Origin: Peronospora farinosa
Lineage: Eukaryota; Oomycota; Peronosporomycetes; Peronosporales; Peronosporaceae
NCBI GenBank assembly: GCA_947646735.1
Contig: CANTFK010000661.1
Span: 124,001-188,000, forward strand
Direction of reading: 5' to 3'
DNA: 64,000 bases
The translations under genes and the position numbers were made by a program. This document shows, piece after piece, positions 44,571-55,430 of the stretch. Every line of letters starts with the position of its first letter. Position 1 is the first letter of the stretch. A model generated the notes under the pieces. It saw nothing but the letters and a program-made list of their open reading frames with translations, was not told the DNA's origin and searched no databases.

Positions 44571-45797
44571 TGTGGTGAAGTGCTGTTTTTGCGATATGGG
44601 GACCCCAGAATCTAGTTGGATGCGGAGTATAGACCGTGGGTCAGGGAAAAGAGACCAGAAAGACAGGGGCCTCGAGGGGAAGCGACCGTTGGCGGAGAAC
44701 AATCTGCAGGACTCACAGAAGAAAAATAGGTATCAGGGTACTGGTTAATCGGTACCGAAGGGAGCTGACCATGGCCCTTCATTGATCGACCCGGCCCCTC
44801 GTTGGTAGGTCTGGGTCCCTCATTGGTCGACCCTATCCCTCATCAGTCGACCCGACCCCTCGTTGATAGACCTGGATCCCTCATTGGTCGACCCGGTCCC
44901 TCGTTGGTCGACCTGGGTCCCTTGTCGGTAGACCCAGTCCCTCGTTGGTCGACCCGGTTCATCATTGGTTGACCCGGTCCCTCATCGGTAGCCTGGGTCC
45001 CTCGTCGGTCGACCTCGATCCCTCATCGGTAGACCCTGTCCCTCGTCGGTAGACCCGGTCCCTCATCGGTCGGCCTGGGTCCCTTGTCGTTCAACCACTC
45101 CTGACCAGTTAACACAAGGATCAGACCAGTCGACGCAAGGAATCAGAGCTTCAGGCAAGGATAGAGTAAAGGAGTTAAAAGGATAGATCTATATTAAATA
45201 CTACTCAATTTGCGATCTTTGTGGCACGACTCCGTCACCCAAGAAGAACTTGCTCTAAGCTACCACCTGTTCCGGGAAGGGATATATTTTGGCCCCCCGT
45301 AGAAGACAGTTGTGTAGCGAAGTTCAAGGGCGAATAGAGCTCCAGGATATATTTGGCCTGTGAGCTCGTTCGAGTAGCCTGAAAGCTCTTAACACCCCCC
45401 AAGACCCGCTATCGGAAGCGGTCTCTCTTACCTCACGGTCCGGGAGCAAAGTAAAGGTCAGGTGGTTAATACCCTTGAAACGCGAAGGAAAAGGCCAGGG
45501 ATAAGCTCCCTAGAGAATTTGGCTCTAAGTCCACTCTCGACAAGGTCGATCGAGTGGCCACCTACCGGCCCACCGAGTGAAGCATATCCACTCGAGGCCC
45601 CCCAGGTCTACCTCCCTCAAGGCAGACGTCTACATCCTCACCCAAGTCTTCCGAAGAGTGAAACCCGCCAGCCGACGGGCACACAAGGTGAGACGAAGAT
45701 CCATACGCGGCATCGAAGTACCCCCCCGAGTAGGCAGTCCGGCACAGTGAGTGGTTTGGGGTCTCATCATACAATTTTGAAAACCCACTCCACCACA
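44571..45797 (+). repeat. A-family LTR, full length
   Basis: A 1227-bp LTR, TGTGGTGAAGTGC...CACCACA, plus orientation. It carries a small private insertion (CTGAAAGCTCTT near 45380) and is joined to block E at 45797/45798. The first 361 bp correspond to 18180-18540; the terminal part corresponds to the reversed LTR at 14430-15180. Confidence 0.85.
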
Positions 45798-46193
45798 CAG
45801 ACGTCACGCAGAAGCTTATTTAGCTTCTCGTGCGCGGTGCTTTCGATTTATGACTGAGCTATCTTTAAAAAATTATTATCAAATATAACTTAACTACTGA
45901 TTGGCTAATTATGTATATAGATCGTATACGCGAATCTTTAAAAGCGTATCCTGACGCATGAGCTTAAATGTAGATTTAAGCTTGCTAATGACGTCCTTCT
46001 GAGACGTCGAGATGCCTAGCTTCAACTGGCGTCATCCCTTTCCATGTGAATCCATAAATAAATATCACATTCACGAGGGTGGATCACGTTTGTGTATCGC
46101 ACCCAAGTGACAGGTCAAAAGTAATCATGGATACTTTTAGACCAAACATTAAGTATAATACTTAATGTTTACGTGTAACTAGATGCCCTGATA
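45798..46193 (-). repeat. LTR-like block E, right copy
   Basis: Inverted relative to 14031-14429: begins CAGACGTCAC at the LTR junction and ends ...CCCTGATACA at 46193. It contains the same AT-rich hairpin segments. It truncates a gag-like ORF that lies to its right. Confidence 0.65.
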
Positions 46194-46387
46194 CAACCAT
46201 AGTAGATAACCTCTAGCTCTGGGTTAACACCTTCAAGTGGCATTAAGTCACGTGAGCCTGCATCAGACGTTGCAGGCTGATATTGATCAACAGCAGACGA
46301 GTGATCGTCTGCTAGTTGAGGATGTGCAGCCGAGTTTCTTGCCGCTTTAGCGGAAACGCGCAGTGCTTTCGTCATGTTAGGAGGCAT
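46194..46387 (-). pseudogene. Truncated gag-like N-terminus
   Basis: The minus-strand ORF from 46387 (MPPNMTKALRVSAKAARNS) reads about 65 codons to GVNPELEVIYY and is then cut by block E. A few bases upstream of the ATG is CCAACAAGTGC on the plus strand, like the leader next to element D gag (11190-11200). That context suggests the first residues of a retroelement gag, but there is no domain evidence. Confidence 0.35.
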
Positions 46388-46899
46388 CTTTGAATAAAAG
46401 CAAAACCAACAAGTGCCCCCTTTCCCATAGTCACTATACAGTCACTAATGTGACTGTTGGTTAGGGAAGATCAAGACAGGTCGTTTCTGATTAACACCTC
46501 AATCGGTAAGATGCCACCTTCATTTGCCTTGGTGGGACTGCAATTGAGTATGTAAGCTGCGTATTCAGCAGCATCACCCTAAACTTTATGGGTAGCTCAG
46601 TTTTACCACAACCGTAGCATAAACTGCTTACGTCTGTTGTCACTGACTGCTAAAGATGCCACCGGCTGTTATCGTAGATTTGTCTTGTTGTGAGGTGCAG
46701 CGCACACAAAACATTATGACGAAGCTCCGACAAATGATACCATTATGAACATGAGCAAAATAAACATGAGTAAAGATGCATGACACTGATTGTCTCAGCT
46801 GAATACGCAGCACCTAACGGGATGATAAATTCATTCAATAGGTTTGTTCGGTTCTCCTTCCTCAATCGATCTGTTCGTCATCCACAGGATATGTGAGAC
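46388..46899. other. Boundary between repeat block and gene island
   Basis: No gene recognised. AT-rich sequence with short hairpins around CAGTCACTAATGTGACTG (46440-46457). The last 100 bases are the 3' region of the neighbouring minus-strand gene. The shift from repeats to unique genes happens here. Confidence 0.5.
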
Positions 46900-48270
46900 T
46901 TACTCAATGGCTCTTGCCTTCTTGAGTTGATCCGCCAGCTGGCCGGACCGCTCCAATTCCTGCACGTTGTCGTTTCCACCGACGCTTTTGCCCTTGATAA
47001 AAAGGTTCGGCACGGTAGACTGACGCGTCAATCGGAACAGAAAAGCTTGGATGGCCGGACCGTCTTCTCGAGTATCCAGCTCAAACACCACGGGCTTGGC
47101 ACCATGCTCCGCCAACGTCGCTTTGGTTTTCCTGCAGTACGGACAGTACGACTTACTGAAGAGCACCAAGGGGTTCTGATTGATAGCTGACCACACGGCA
47201 TCTTCTGCAAGCGTGCCGCTATTCTCCAGCGTTGTACGAAGCGTACCCCTCTGCTGCATCTTCTGCACTTCAGGCAGACCACCGATATATTTGCCTTTAA
47301 TGAACACAAACGGCAACGGCTTGCGACCGATCAGCGCCTCCACGGCTTCCAGCTCAAACGGAATATGGCTGTCAGAACCAATCTCCTTGGTACGCACAGT
47401 GGAGCGGAACTCGTGAAGCATCTTTTGCACCTCCTTCTTCTCGGGGCAGTCCTTTTCTGAGATAATCACGATGCTGTATGGGGTCTCCAGCACGTACGTC
47501 AACTCCTCAAGCCGCTTTCTGGCCTCGTAGTTGTCGTTTGTAAGACGCTCCACAAACTCGACCTTGTCGAATCCAATCTGGTAATCTCGGTCCTCTTTGG
47601 CCATGAATCCGGACGCCATTTTCTTCGAGATATACTCAATGGTATGCCATCCTTCCACGACTCGTCCAAATGTCGTGTAGCCAGGTCCATCCTCGCTCGG
47701 TCTGTTTCTCTCTGTATTGTCATGCAGCATGATGGCGAACTCGGTGTTACCCAAACCCGACTTATGGCCACGCGCGATCACCACCATCCTCTCGGTGCTC
47801 GGGGCGCTGTATTCTACCGGTAGATTGCCGATAGGTGACTCTTTGTCAAAGAGAAAGCCTCCTCCCTGCAACACAAACTTGGGCTCATTGTAGTAAAAGC
47901 CGGCATCCTTAAGGTAAAAGCCACCGTCTACAAGCTTCTTGAAAGCTTCTACTGTTTGGGGCGCGTGCTCTGGGTACAGATCCACTGTAAAGGGGCCATA
48001 TTTGGTAGAAAACTGTACCATCGTCTTATTGTAAAAGGGCGTGGACAGTACTGGACGTATCTGCGAGCTCGAGAACTGCCACACGTGTACAAAGATCATG
48101 AGGCCGAAGAATGTCAACGCAGCATACACAAGCGGTGCACCAAGCCAGGAGGACGATTTTTTTCGAGCGCTCTGTTGACTGGTAGGCCGGGCATGGGGCA
48201 GGTTACGGCTTCTCTCTGCGACTTGCACCTCTACATCGGCAGTCACTCGACGCTTATTGGTAGCGTCCAT
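46900..48270 (-). CDS. Membrane-anchored cyclophilin-like/glutaredoxin fusion
   Basis: A single-exon protein of 456 residues. The N-terminus is basic and cytosolic in character, followed by one membrane segment (about 42-66, APLVYAALTFFGLMIFVHVW), as in a type II signal anchor, so the rest probably faces the secretory lumen. Residues 84-240 resemble a cyclophilin fold (VDLYPEHAPQTVEAF, FVLQGGG, TTFGRVVEGWHTIEYI), but the catalytic Arg of the usual FHR motif is absent, so isomerase activity is doubtful. Residues 262-350 look like a glutaredoxin fold with a degenerate active site (SEKDCPEK). Residues 362-456 are a glutaredoxin with the classic CPYC motif at 376-379 and TVPNLFIKGKSVGG for glutathione binding. 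Probable role: thiol-disulfide exchange in the secretory pathway. The start is well supported by the anchor. Confidence 0.88.
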   Translation of the reverse strand: MDATNKRRVTADVEVQVAERSRNLPHARPTSQQSARKKSSSWLGAPLVYAALTFFGLMIFVHVWQFSSSQIRPVLSTPFYNKTMVQFSTKYGPFTVDLYPEHAPQTVEAFKKLVDGGFYLKDAGFYYNEPKFVLQGGGFLFDKESPIGNLPVEYSAPSTERMVVIARGHKSGLGNTEFAIMLHDNTERNRPSEDGPGYTTFGRVVEGWHTIEYISKKMASGFMAKEDRDYQIGFDKVEFVERLTNDNYEARKRLEELTYVLETPYSIVIISEKDCPEKKEVQKMLHEFRSTVRTKEIGSDSHIPFELEAVEALIGRKPLPFVFIKGKYIGGLPEVQKMQQRGTLRTTLENSGTLAEDAVWSAINQNPLVLFSKSYCPYCRKTKATLAEHGAKPVVFELDTREDGPAIQAFLFRLTRQSTVPNLFIKGKSVGGNDNVQELERSGQLADQLKKARAIE

Positions 48271-48495
48271 CGTCTACGATAGTGAGACCACGTAGAGCTC
48301 ATTTACCGGTACGACAGCTGTTTTACATTCTTCTTAAAACGGCGCTTTTTATAGACAATTTGACTAAGATAAAGCTTAATACGCTAAAGCTTAACAGCTA
48401 GGGTACTAGTACACTACCGATCGTTTTATTGGTACCGGTACAAGGAGGTACTGCTTGAGTACTACATCCCCCCTAAAAATCGCTTCAAGGAGTTC
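48271..48495. promoter_or_regulatory. Shared divergent promoter region
   Basis: 225 bp separate the start codons of the glutaredoxin fusion (minus) and strumpellin (plus), so both promoters must lie here. The stretch has AT-rich segments (AAGCTTAATACGCTAAAGCTTAA around 48370) but no motif I can assign. Confidence 0.45.
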
Positions 48496-51400
48496 ATGGA
48501 GTTCCTCGCCGAGGAAAACGACTGCGGTCAAACGCTGCTGCGCCTCGTTAGTCGTGGTAGCGCTATCATTGCTGAGCTGCTTCGTTTGTCCAACAATATC
48601 CCGGGGTGCGTAGACAGAGATAATAGAAAAAAATCGATACCGTCTTTTAACTTGATGTCTGAATGCTACAGCGTCTTCATGGGGCCTTCGCATGTGGAAG
48701 ACCCAGAGCAACTCAAATACTTGAACATTCTGTTTGATTTTGCGTATTTGAAGAATCCAGAGGACTTTGAGAATATGGTCAACAGCAATACGGTGGGTGA
48801 ATGTCAAGAACAATGGGTTTTATACACGAATGGGTCAGATACGATGGGTTACACTGCTTCTCTACTTTGGTAGGAGCTTTTGGATGTCGATGATGAATTT
48901 ATGGATAACCATGAAGACATTCTGGATCGGTTCTACCAGCTATTTGACGGCGTTTATAAGGTATGCTTGCTGGTTTGAAGCTGGAAGGTGGTGCATGTAA
49001 CGGAGGTTGACGCAAAGTGATTATGTGGTCGTGCGTTGGTTGGTAGTATATCAGTGACTACTTGGAGTTTCTGGATAATCTCGAGAAAGGTTTCTTTATT
49101 CAACACACGCTGGCCAACATCTTGCTGGACACGGACGGTGCTCAGCTCATGTGTGAGGCGTTGTACCTCTACGGAGTGATCTTGCTGCTATTGGACCGCA
49201 AGATCCCCGGCTCGACGCGTGAGAAGATGGTCATCGCCTTCTATCGAAGCAAGGGCGAGTCTGCACTGGAAAACATTGACGAAGTCTGCAAACTATGCCG
49301 CGTGACGGGATACCTGCCTGGCCAGCCAAAGCCGGCTCAGTATCCAGAGCGATACTTCAAGCGCTTTCAACCTCCGGAGGAAGTTGTCAGTATGGTGATT
49401 GGTAAACTGCAGTCTGACGATGTGTACCTGCAAGAACCGTGCTTCCCGCACCGCACCCATCGCTCTACTCGACTTGCAGGACAAGCTTCGATGCTTTTCG
49501 TGATCTTGTTTTTTGCGCCGGATATCCTGATTCACGAGAAGGCGAGTATGCGCGAAATCGTAGATCGTCACTTTAACGACAACTTCATCTTAACGACGTA
49601 CATGGGAGCAGTAGCTGACCTATCGCTGGAGTGGGCGGCTTACCCAGCGGCACGCTTGGCGCTTGCAAACACGCTGGAGCCGTCGAATATTGCTCACATT
49701 ACGAAGAAGAAGGCACAGCAGATGCAGCGATCCATCGAAGAACTAAACTATTTTTTGACCGAAGGCGTACTTACGGAAATGTATGTACTGGAAAATCTTG
49801 ATCCGTTATTGAACTGTATTCGTAACGCCAACGTGACGATCCGGTGGACTATGATGCACTCCCGCATTCAACCAGTAATCTCCATGATGGAAAACGCCAC
49901 GGCTCAGCGCGATATCTTTGATAAAGGCACAGACCCGGACAAGCTGATCACTCTACTGCTCAAGGTCTCACAGTTGGAGTGGAAGCTCAAGCAAATGTTC
50001 GAAGCCCTGCTAGCCAGTAAAGAAGACCGGTGGCAGCGTTGTATGAAGGAAACATCGGAACGAATGGAGGAGCTTAGCGAATACTTTTCAGGTGAGAAAC
50101 CGCTCACCCGCGTGGAACGCAATGAGGATCTTATGAAGTGGTTCAAGGACCTGGCTGAGAAGGTCAACAGCTTGGACTACATAGATCACATTAAGGCTGG
50201 GCGACGAATTAAACGACTGATTGAGGCATTGGGCCACGTTGAACAGTTTGACCAAATTGACACGAATTTGCAAGTAAAGGCGTATCTTGAAGAGTCTCGC
50301 GAATTTCTTACTGAAATGGTGCGAACCGTGCGTATTCGAGATGAGGTCATGGGTATTATCGAGAATGTGTCAGATTTATCGTATGCCTGGGAGATCATTA
50401 ACGATTTCATGAAGATCCTGCATCAGCGCGTAAAAAATGACCCGTCGTCTGTCATTTTGCTGCGTGCGATGTTTCTGAAGTTTGCGTCAATTTTGGATGT
50501 ACCGCTTACGCGTATTCATCAGTGTGGGTCCGAGGATGTGATTTCGGTGGCGGAGTATTATTCGGCTGAGCTCGTGGACTACGTGCGGCGCGTTATGGAA
50601 GTCATTCCACAGAGCGTCTTCCGTATCTTGGCGGGTATAATCAAGCTGCAGACAGACCACATGAAGCCGATTCCCGTGAAGTTCGAAAACACGTTGCTAA
50701 AGAACCACGCTCAATTGAACGAGCGTTACCGCCTTGCACGTGCAACTAATGAGGTTTCCAAGTACACTGAGGGTATTCTGGCCATGAAGCGTACGTTACT
50801 TGGTATCATCGAGGTCGACCCTCGACAAGTGCTGGAAGATGGTTTGCGCAAAGAGCTTGTCTATCGTGTGTCGCTCGCTTTCCACGAGGTGCTCAACTTT
50901 GAGAAGAATACGTCTGAAGAATGTAACGAGGTCTTTGTTAAGTTGGCCTCCAACCTGGATGCCTATCGACTATCTTTCGAATACATTCAAGACTACATTG
51001 GTATTTACGGACTGCGCATGTGGCACGAAGAGCTATCTCGTATTATCAACTACAACGTCGAGCAAGAATGCAACCGCTACCTGAAGAAGAAAGTGTACGA
51101 CCGCGCATCCCAGTACCAGAGTCGTGCAATCCCGATTCCACGCTTTCAGCCGCCATCAGGTGATATGAGTGTGAACTTCATGGGACGCCTCATGCATGCG
51201 CTTTTTATCATGACTGACCCCCATACAACCATCTACTCACCGCAGTCCATCGGTTGGTTCTCCGAAGATGGCAAAGAAGTATGTGGCATTGGTGCTTTCT
51301 CTGTTCTTCACAAGAGCGTAGGTCTGTTAGGCCTGGCAGGTCTAGACCGTATGCTTTCGTTCCGTATTGTGCATACACTTAACAACTTGGTGAAGTTCTG

Positions 51401-52211
51401 GGGGTCAGCTGTAACGCCTTACTTACCGCTCCTGAACCAGCTCTCCGAAGCGCTTGTGCCAGAGTGGAAGCTGCCCGAGCACTCGACGAAGCTATACGAA
51501 GCTGCGCTGAAAAAGGTAGAGAAGATCATGAGTAAGCTGCTCAAGGCTGTGCTTATTATTGGTCAGGCAGCACTCATCCGGCGACAGATTTCAAGTGAAC
51601 TCTCGTTCTCAAGCCGCCTGGACGCTAATTTGCTAGCTTCAACACTGGATACGTTGAACATTTCGCTTTTAAATGATATTCGCGCACACTATCGTGACCC
51701 GAAGAACAAGCCGTACCCTGGCAATGATGGCAACCCCGTGCTTGTGGAACTGAACAAATATCTAGAGAATACAGGTGCCAATGATCCATTCCAGAAGATC
51801 TACGTGACCGTTGCAGAGCCTATGGAGGGACTTGCAGCTATGTTCATGCTCTTTGTGGTGGCCTATATGCCGAAGCTACAGTACGACCGTAACTTTGGTG
51901 CCCTCAGCCGCGTTGGTAAGAATCCCATTGATGGCGAACCTCTCCTCGTTGGCATCCTCACTATCTTCAAGCAGTTCCATCCTTCGTACACTGAGAAATT
52001 TTTGGCCTATTTGGGCCAGTTTGTGCGTACCAAGGTCAACGATATTTTCAGTGATAAAAAGGGCAAGTCATCTTCGTTGCCAACGGAGCTTCCTGTGGAC
52101 GTGGTCAACGCACTAATTTTCATGCTCGAGTTTGCACGCTGCGCCAAGATTAAGCGGAGCATTCTGGATGGTCACGTTCCTGCGTATATTTTTGATGCTA
52201 TTCAGCTCTAG
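48496..52211 (+). CDS. WASHC5: Strumpellin, WASH complex subunit 5
   Basis: Scaffold subunit of the WASH complex, which activates Arp2/3 on endosomes for cargo sorting. Four exons by GT-AG and alignment with the family: 48496-48605, 48672-48792, 48874-48960, 49047-52211; introns of 66, 81 and 86 nt. Together they encode 1160 residues, practically the length of human strumpellin (1159). The start MEFLAEENDCGQ matches the family N-terminus. Recognisable blocks include QLMCEALYLYGV, FSGEKPLTRVERNEDL, KSYTEGIL-like KYTEGILAMKRTLLGIIEVD, FEYIQDYIGIYGL and EELSRIINYNVEQECNRYL, and the end RSILDGHVPAYIFDAI. No frame defect was seen. The first intron is a multiple of three and stop-free. PTPA follows 181 bp downstream on the same strand; there is no functional link that I know of. 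Confidence 0.95.
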
Positions 52212-52392
52212 ATTTTGTAAAAATGATATCGAATTTTTGCAGATGGCAAAAGCACAGGAAGTAAATGATGATACAACAAAAATGCACAACTAAATTAGAG
52301 ACAAAGAAGCAAAATTCATTTGCTACTTAAAATTGGATTTTATCCGAATCAGATATAAAAATCACGGGAGGAAGTACAAAAAGCCACGTAGA

Positions 52393-53906
52393 ATGAGCGA
52401 CTGTGGCAGTTATAAGGAACCATCGCGGGCCATTTTTGCGCAGAGCGATCTGCAGCATTTCGTGGGATCTCCGGTTCGTGCTCTCATTCTTGTGCTACGC
52501 GTTGAATTACCTCCAACCTTTCTTTTTCTACGTTTGTACATCGCTTTGTGCCGCTAAAAATGATTTTTTTTGGTTGTTTTCTTGTTCACGTCTCCTCAGG
52601 CCCAGCAGATGATACTAGTATTTGTAAAGCACTTGAATGAAAGTGTCAAGAGCAAGCGCATCTCGGACGCATACGAAGTGTCACCGGTGAGATGTTGCTC
52701 ACTGTTTTGTGGCACAACAGTGGGCTGAAAGATTCACTTATGTTGTCATGTTCGAAACACTATCGCGATGTTTATAGAACGTACAGAAGGCGGTAGACGT
52801 GATGAACGAGATCAGCTCATGGATTGTCGAGATCCCACCCATCCAGCAGCCAATGCGGTTTGGCAACAAGGCTTTTCGTACATTCTACGATCGTGTTATC
52901 GAGGTGCGTGAGCGAGAGAGAAACGACTTCATGCAGACTGTTTTTACGTCTTGGCGGACGGCTTGCTATGCTACCGCCTTTTAGGTTCTACTTACTTGAC
53001 CTCACTGTGTATATGCTTATATGACAGAGAACACGAGCGATGCAGGAGAACATGCTGCCGGAGGAAAAGCGTAGTGCTGTCATTGAATTGGCGGCATATC
53101 TAGATGACTCTTTTGGAAACAGTGTCCGGATCGACTATGGCACGGGCCACGAAACCAGCTTTATAGTGTGGATGTGTACGTGCTGCAAGGTGTGAAGTGC
53201 GGGGTGGAGTGGTGGTGCTGACATCTATGTTGTTGCAGGTTGTCTGCACAAAATTGGCTTTTTCAAGCAATCGGACTTCCCAGCACTTGTGCTGCGGCTG
53301 TTTACTTCATATCTAGCAATAATGCGTCAACTGCAGAAGCAATACATGCTGGAACCGGCAGGCTCTCATGGCGTCTGGGGGCTGGATGACTACCATTGCC
53401 TCCCGTTCTACTTTGGATCTGCCCAACTCATTGGACAGCACGAGATCTTACCTGAAAGTGTGCACGACGACAGTCTGTTGGAGGCGAGTTACCAGGAATA
53501 TTTGTATTTGGACGCTATCAAGTTTATTAAGGAAGTGAAGGCAGCCTCATCCTTTGCGGAGACATCACCAATGTTGAACGACATTAGTGCGCTACCATCG
53601 TGGGAAAAGACCAACGGAGGTATGCTCAAGTTGTACGAAGGTGAAGTCCTGAAGAAACTGCCAGTTATCCAGCACTTGCGCTTCGGCGCACTATTTCCTT
53701 GCACATGGACTCCGAGCCACGAAGCCGATGACGGGTCGACCTATATTCCGGTGAGCACACATCGCGGTACGAACGTTCGTGCTCCTGATGTTGCAGTAGA
53801 AGGTGTGTCGACCAAAGCGCCGTGGGCTTCTGCAGAAACGCTACCGGCCACAAAGAATACATCGATGTCGCCCCTGTGCCAAACCAAAAATACACTGGAC
53901 AAATAA
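52393..53906 (+). CDS. PTPA: Serine/threonine phosphatase 2A activator PTPA
   Basis: PP2A phosphatase activator (PTPA/Rrd family), which helps load metal into and switch on the PP2A catalytic subunit, with peptidyl-prolyl isomerase activity reported for the family. Five exons by splice sites and alignment: 52393-52473, 52600-52686, 52787-52903, 53028-53175, 53239-53906, total 366 residues (human about 358). Diagnostic motifs: IPPIQQPMRFGNKAFRTFYD, RIDYGTGHE (129-137), YMLEPAGSHGVWGLDDY, LPFYFGSAQLI, LPVIQHLRFG. The C-terminal 60 residues after FGALFPCTW are low complexity and lineage-specific. The start MSDCGSYKEPSR is chosen because the family begins just before the KEPSRAIF-type motif; an in-frame ATG at 52333 would add 20 residues. 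Confidence 0.93.
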
Positions 53907-54813
53907 TCCTGTGATTGCCTGGTGATCTTAAGGACACCATTGCAGTAAACATCTGTGCTGTTTTCGCGCCAATCGGGTGGGTACTGTCAATCAAAAATGT
54001 GAATATGGTGTTCCCGGAAATGCTTTTTGTATGTTGCGTTGTTTGTTTCTCGCAAGATAATATGTGAGCGGTGCTGGCGTGTGGCTGTTTAGCTCGCGCC
54101 TTGTGCTTTGTTGTAGTGGAGGAATCGCTGTTAAAGAGCTTTACTCTCGTGGAGTAAATATGCTCTTTAGCAGGGCGGCTGACTCAATGCCACGTCGCTT
54201 GCCTCACCAAGACCACGTGTTCAGCGCGTCACAAGTCGGTCGGAGTGAGTGAAAAAAGGCTGATTGAGATTTTGTTTCTGCCGAGCGGTAACAGATGAAG
54301 GCATGATGAACTGAACAAGAAACGGCCCCGGGGAGCGCTGTCGAGGCTCTAACGCTCAAGAGATGAAGCCATTTCACCGCGCAAACGTGACACGCAAAAA
54401 ACGGATATCGGGACCAATACAAGCACCAGAGAAAAACCAGCGTGATGTTTTTGCGAGGCCAATCACGACGAGCGCAAGACTACGGTAGCGAGAGCAGCCA
54501 TGTAAATATAGTAGACGACAGTGGCAACATGCGCTGAGACGAAGACCAAGGTGAAAGGCGGAGGCGTTATAAACAACAGCCGCGCGATGCAGGACAAGAA
54601 ACAGGTCAACGAGCACTTTTATCTAGGACTAAGAAGATGAAACAATCGAACACCGGCACCGAACAATGAAACATGTGGCTTGATGCGTACACATGAAATC
54701 TCCGTAATCATGCTCACTTCGTATATTTTATTACTATCAGTATTTGACCTTTTAGCCTTGTTTCCTCTATAATTTTTGGGCCGAACAACGGCAAACGCTG
54801 TTGCATTGACAGG

Positions 54814-54838
54814 GGAAACGCTGCATTCCAGCGTTTCC
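54814..54838. repeat. Perfect short inverted repeat
   Basis: GGAAACGCTG and CAGCGTTTCC form a 10-bp perfect stem around a 5-nt loop (CATTC). It is preceded by a related AAACGCTG at 54793-54800. Its role is unknown. Confidence 0.8.
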
Positions 54839-54864
54839 AAAGTCCGGAGCTCAGATTTCTTCAT

Positions 54865-54907
54865 GCAATAGCGTTGTTAAAGACGCTGGCATAAACAACG
54901 CTATTGC
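54865..54907. repeat. Perfect 14-bp inverted repeat
   Basis: GCAATAGCGTTGTT (54865-54878) and AACAACGCTATTGC (54894-54907) are exact inverted copies around 15 nt that contain another GACGCTGG. Together with the neighbouring hairpin, it could be a small transposon relic or an RNA structure. Confidence 0.8.
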
Positions 54908-55430
54908 TTGGAGCAAACTATCCAGTGTGGGCATTTGACCATGTTGCATGTCGTGGCAGCCACACTCCCTGGCACGAAGCCGTCCGAAACAACGAAGATT
55001 TAATGGGAACGGAAGGTAGGCGGCATACTACGCTGCTACTATACTCGCCAACCGTTGCACGTACCCCGACCTGAAAAGATGGGCTGAGACGTTTCGCCAG
55101 AAAAGGACCTCCTCTCTGCCTCAGCCAACATCGTCTATTCATTTTGACAAGCCGTGAGAATAAGGTTAACGCAAACCAGTACACTGTTGGAAGGTCTTGG
55201 TGGAGAAGAACGTAGTAGACTTCAGTGCATATATGACAATAGACGCGTACTAAAACGACAAGCTGTATGGCCACGCTTAACTCATGCTTCGAAAAAAGCG
55301 GAGAAACGATTGATGCTACAATATATGCAGCCTCTACAATTTCGTATCCTCTTTATTACCGATGGTAGTACGCTCATCGGTTTTGATAGGTATGGGAGAA
55401 CATCTGCTGCTACGTCGTCTAATCGGTCTA

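Larger units (their letters stand above)
53907..55430. other. Long intergenic region
   Basis: About 1.5 kb with no supported gene. ORFs of 60-120 codons occur on both strands but show no domain, and most have composition like the surrounding DNA. Two neat inverted repeats lie at 54814-54838 and 54865-54907 (listed separately). Confidence 0.5.

Noticed and set aside
14031..46193. Reading block E plus its interior as one giant terminal-inverted-repeat transposon
   Set aside because: The interior is made only of LTR elements and no target duplication flanks the ends; an inverted duplication explains the data better.
54230..54300. tRNA-like stretch near GCCGAGCGGTAACAG
   Set aside because: No cloverleaf can be drawn: the acceptor and anticodon arms do not pair.
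54619..55274. ORFs of 80-120 codons between PTPA and eEF3
   Set aside because: No domain, no splice-supported extension, and composition like the surrounding non-coding DNA.
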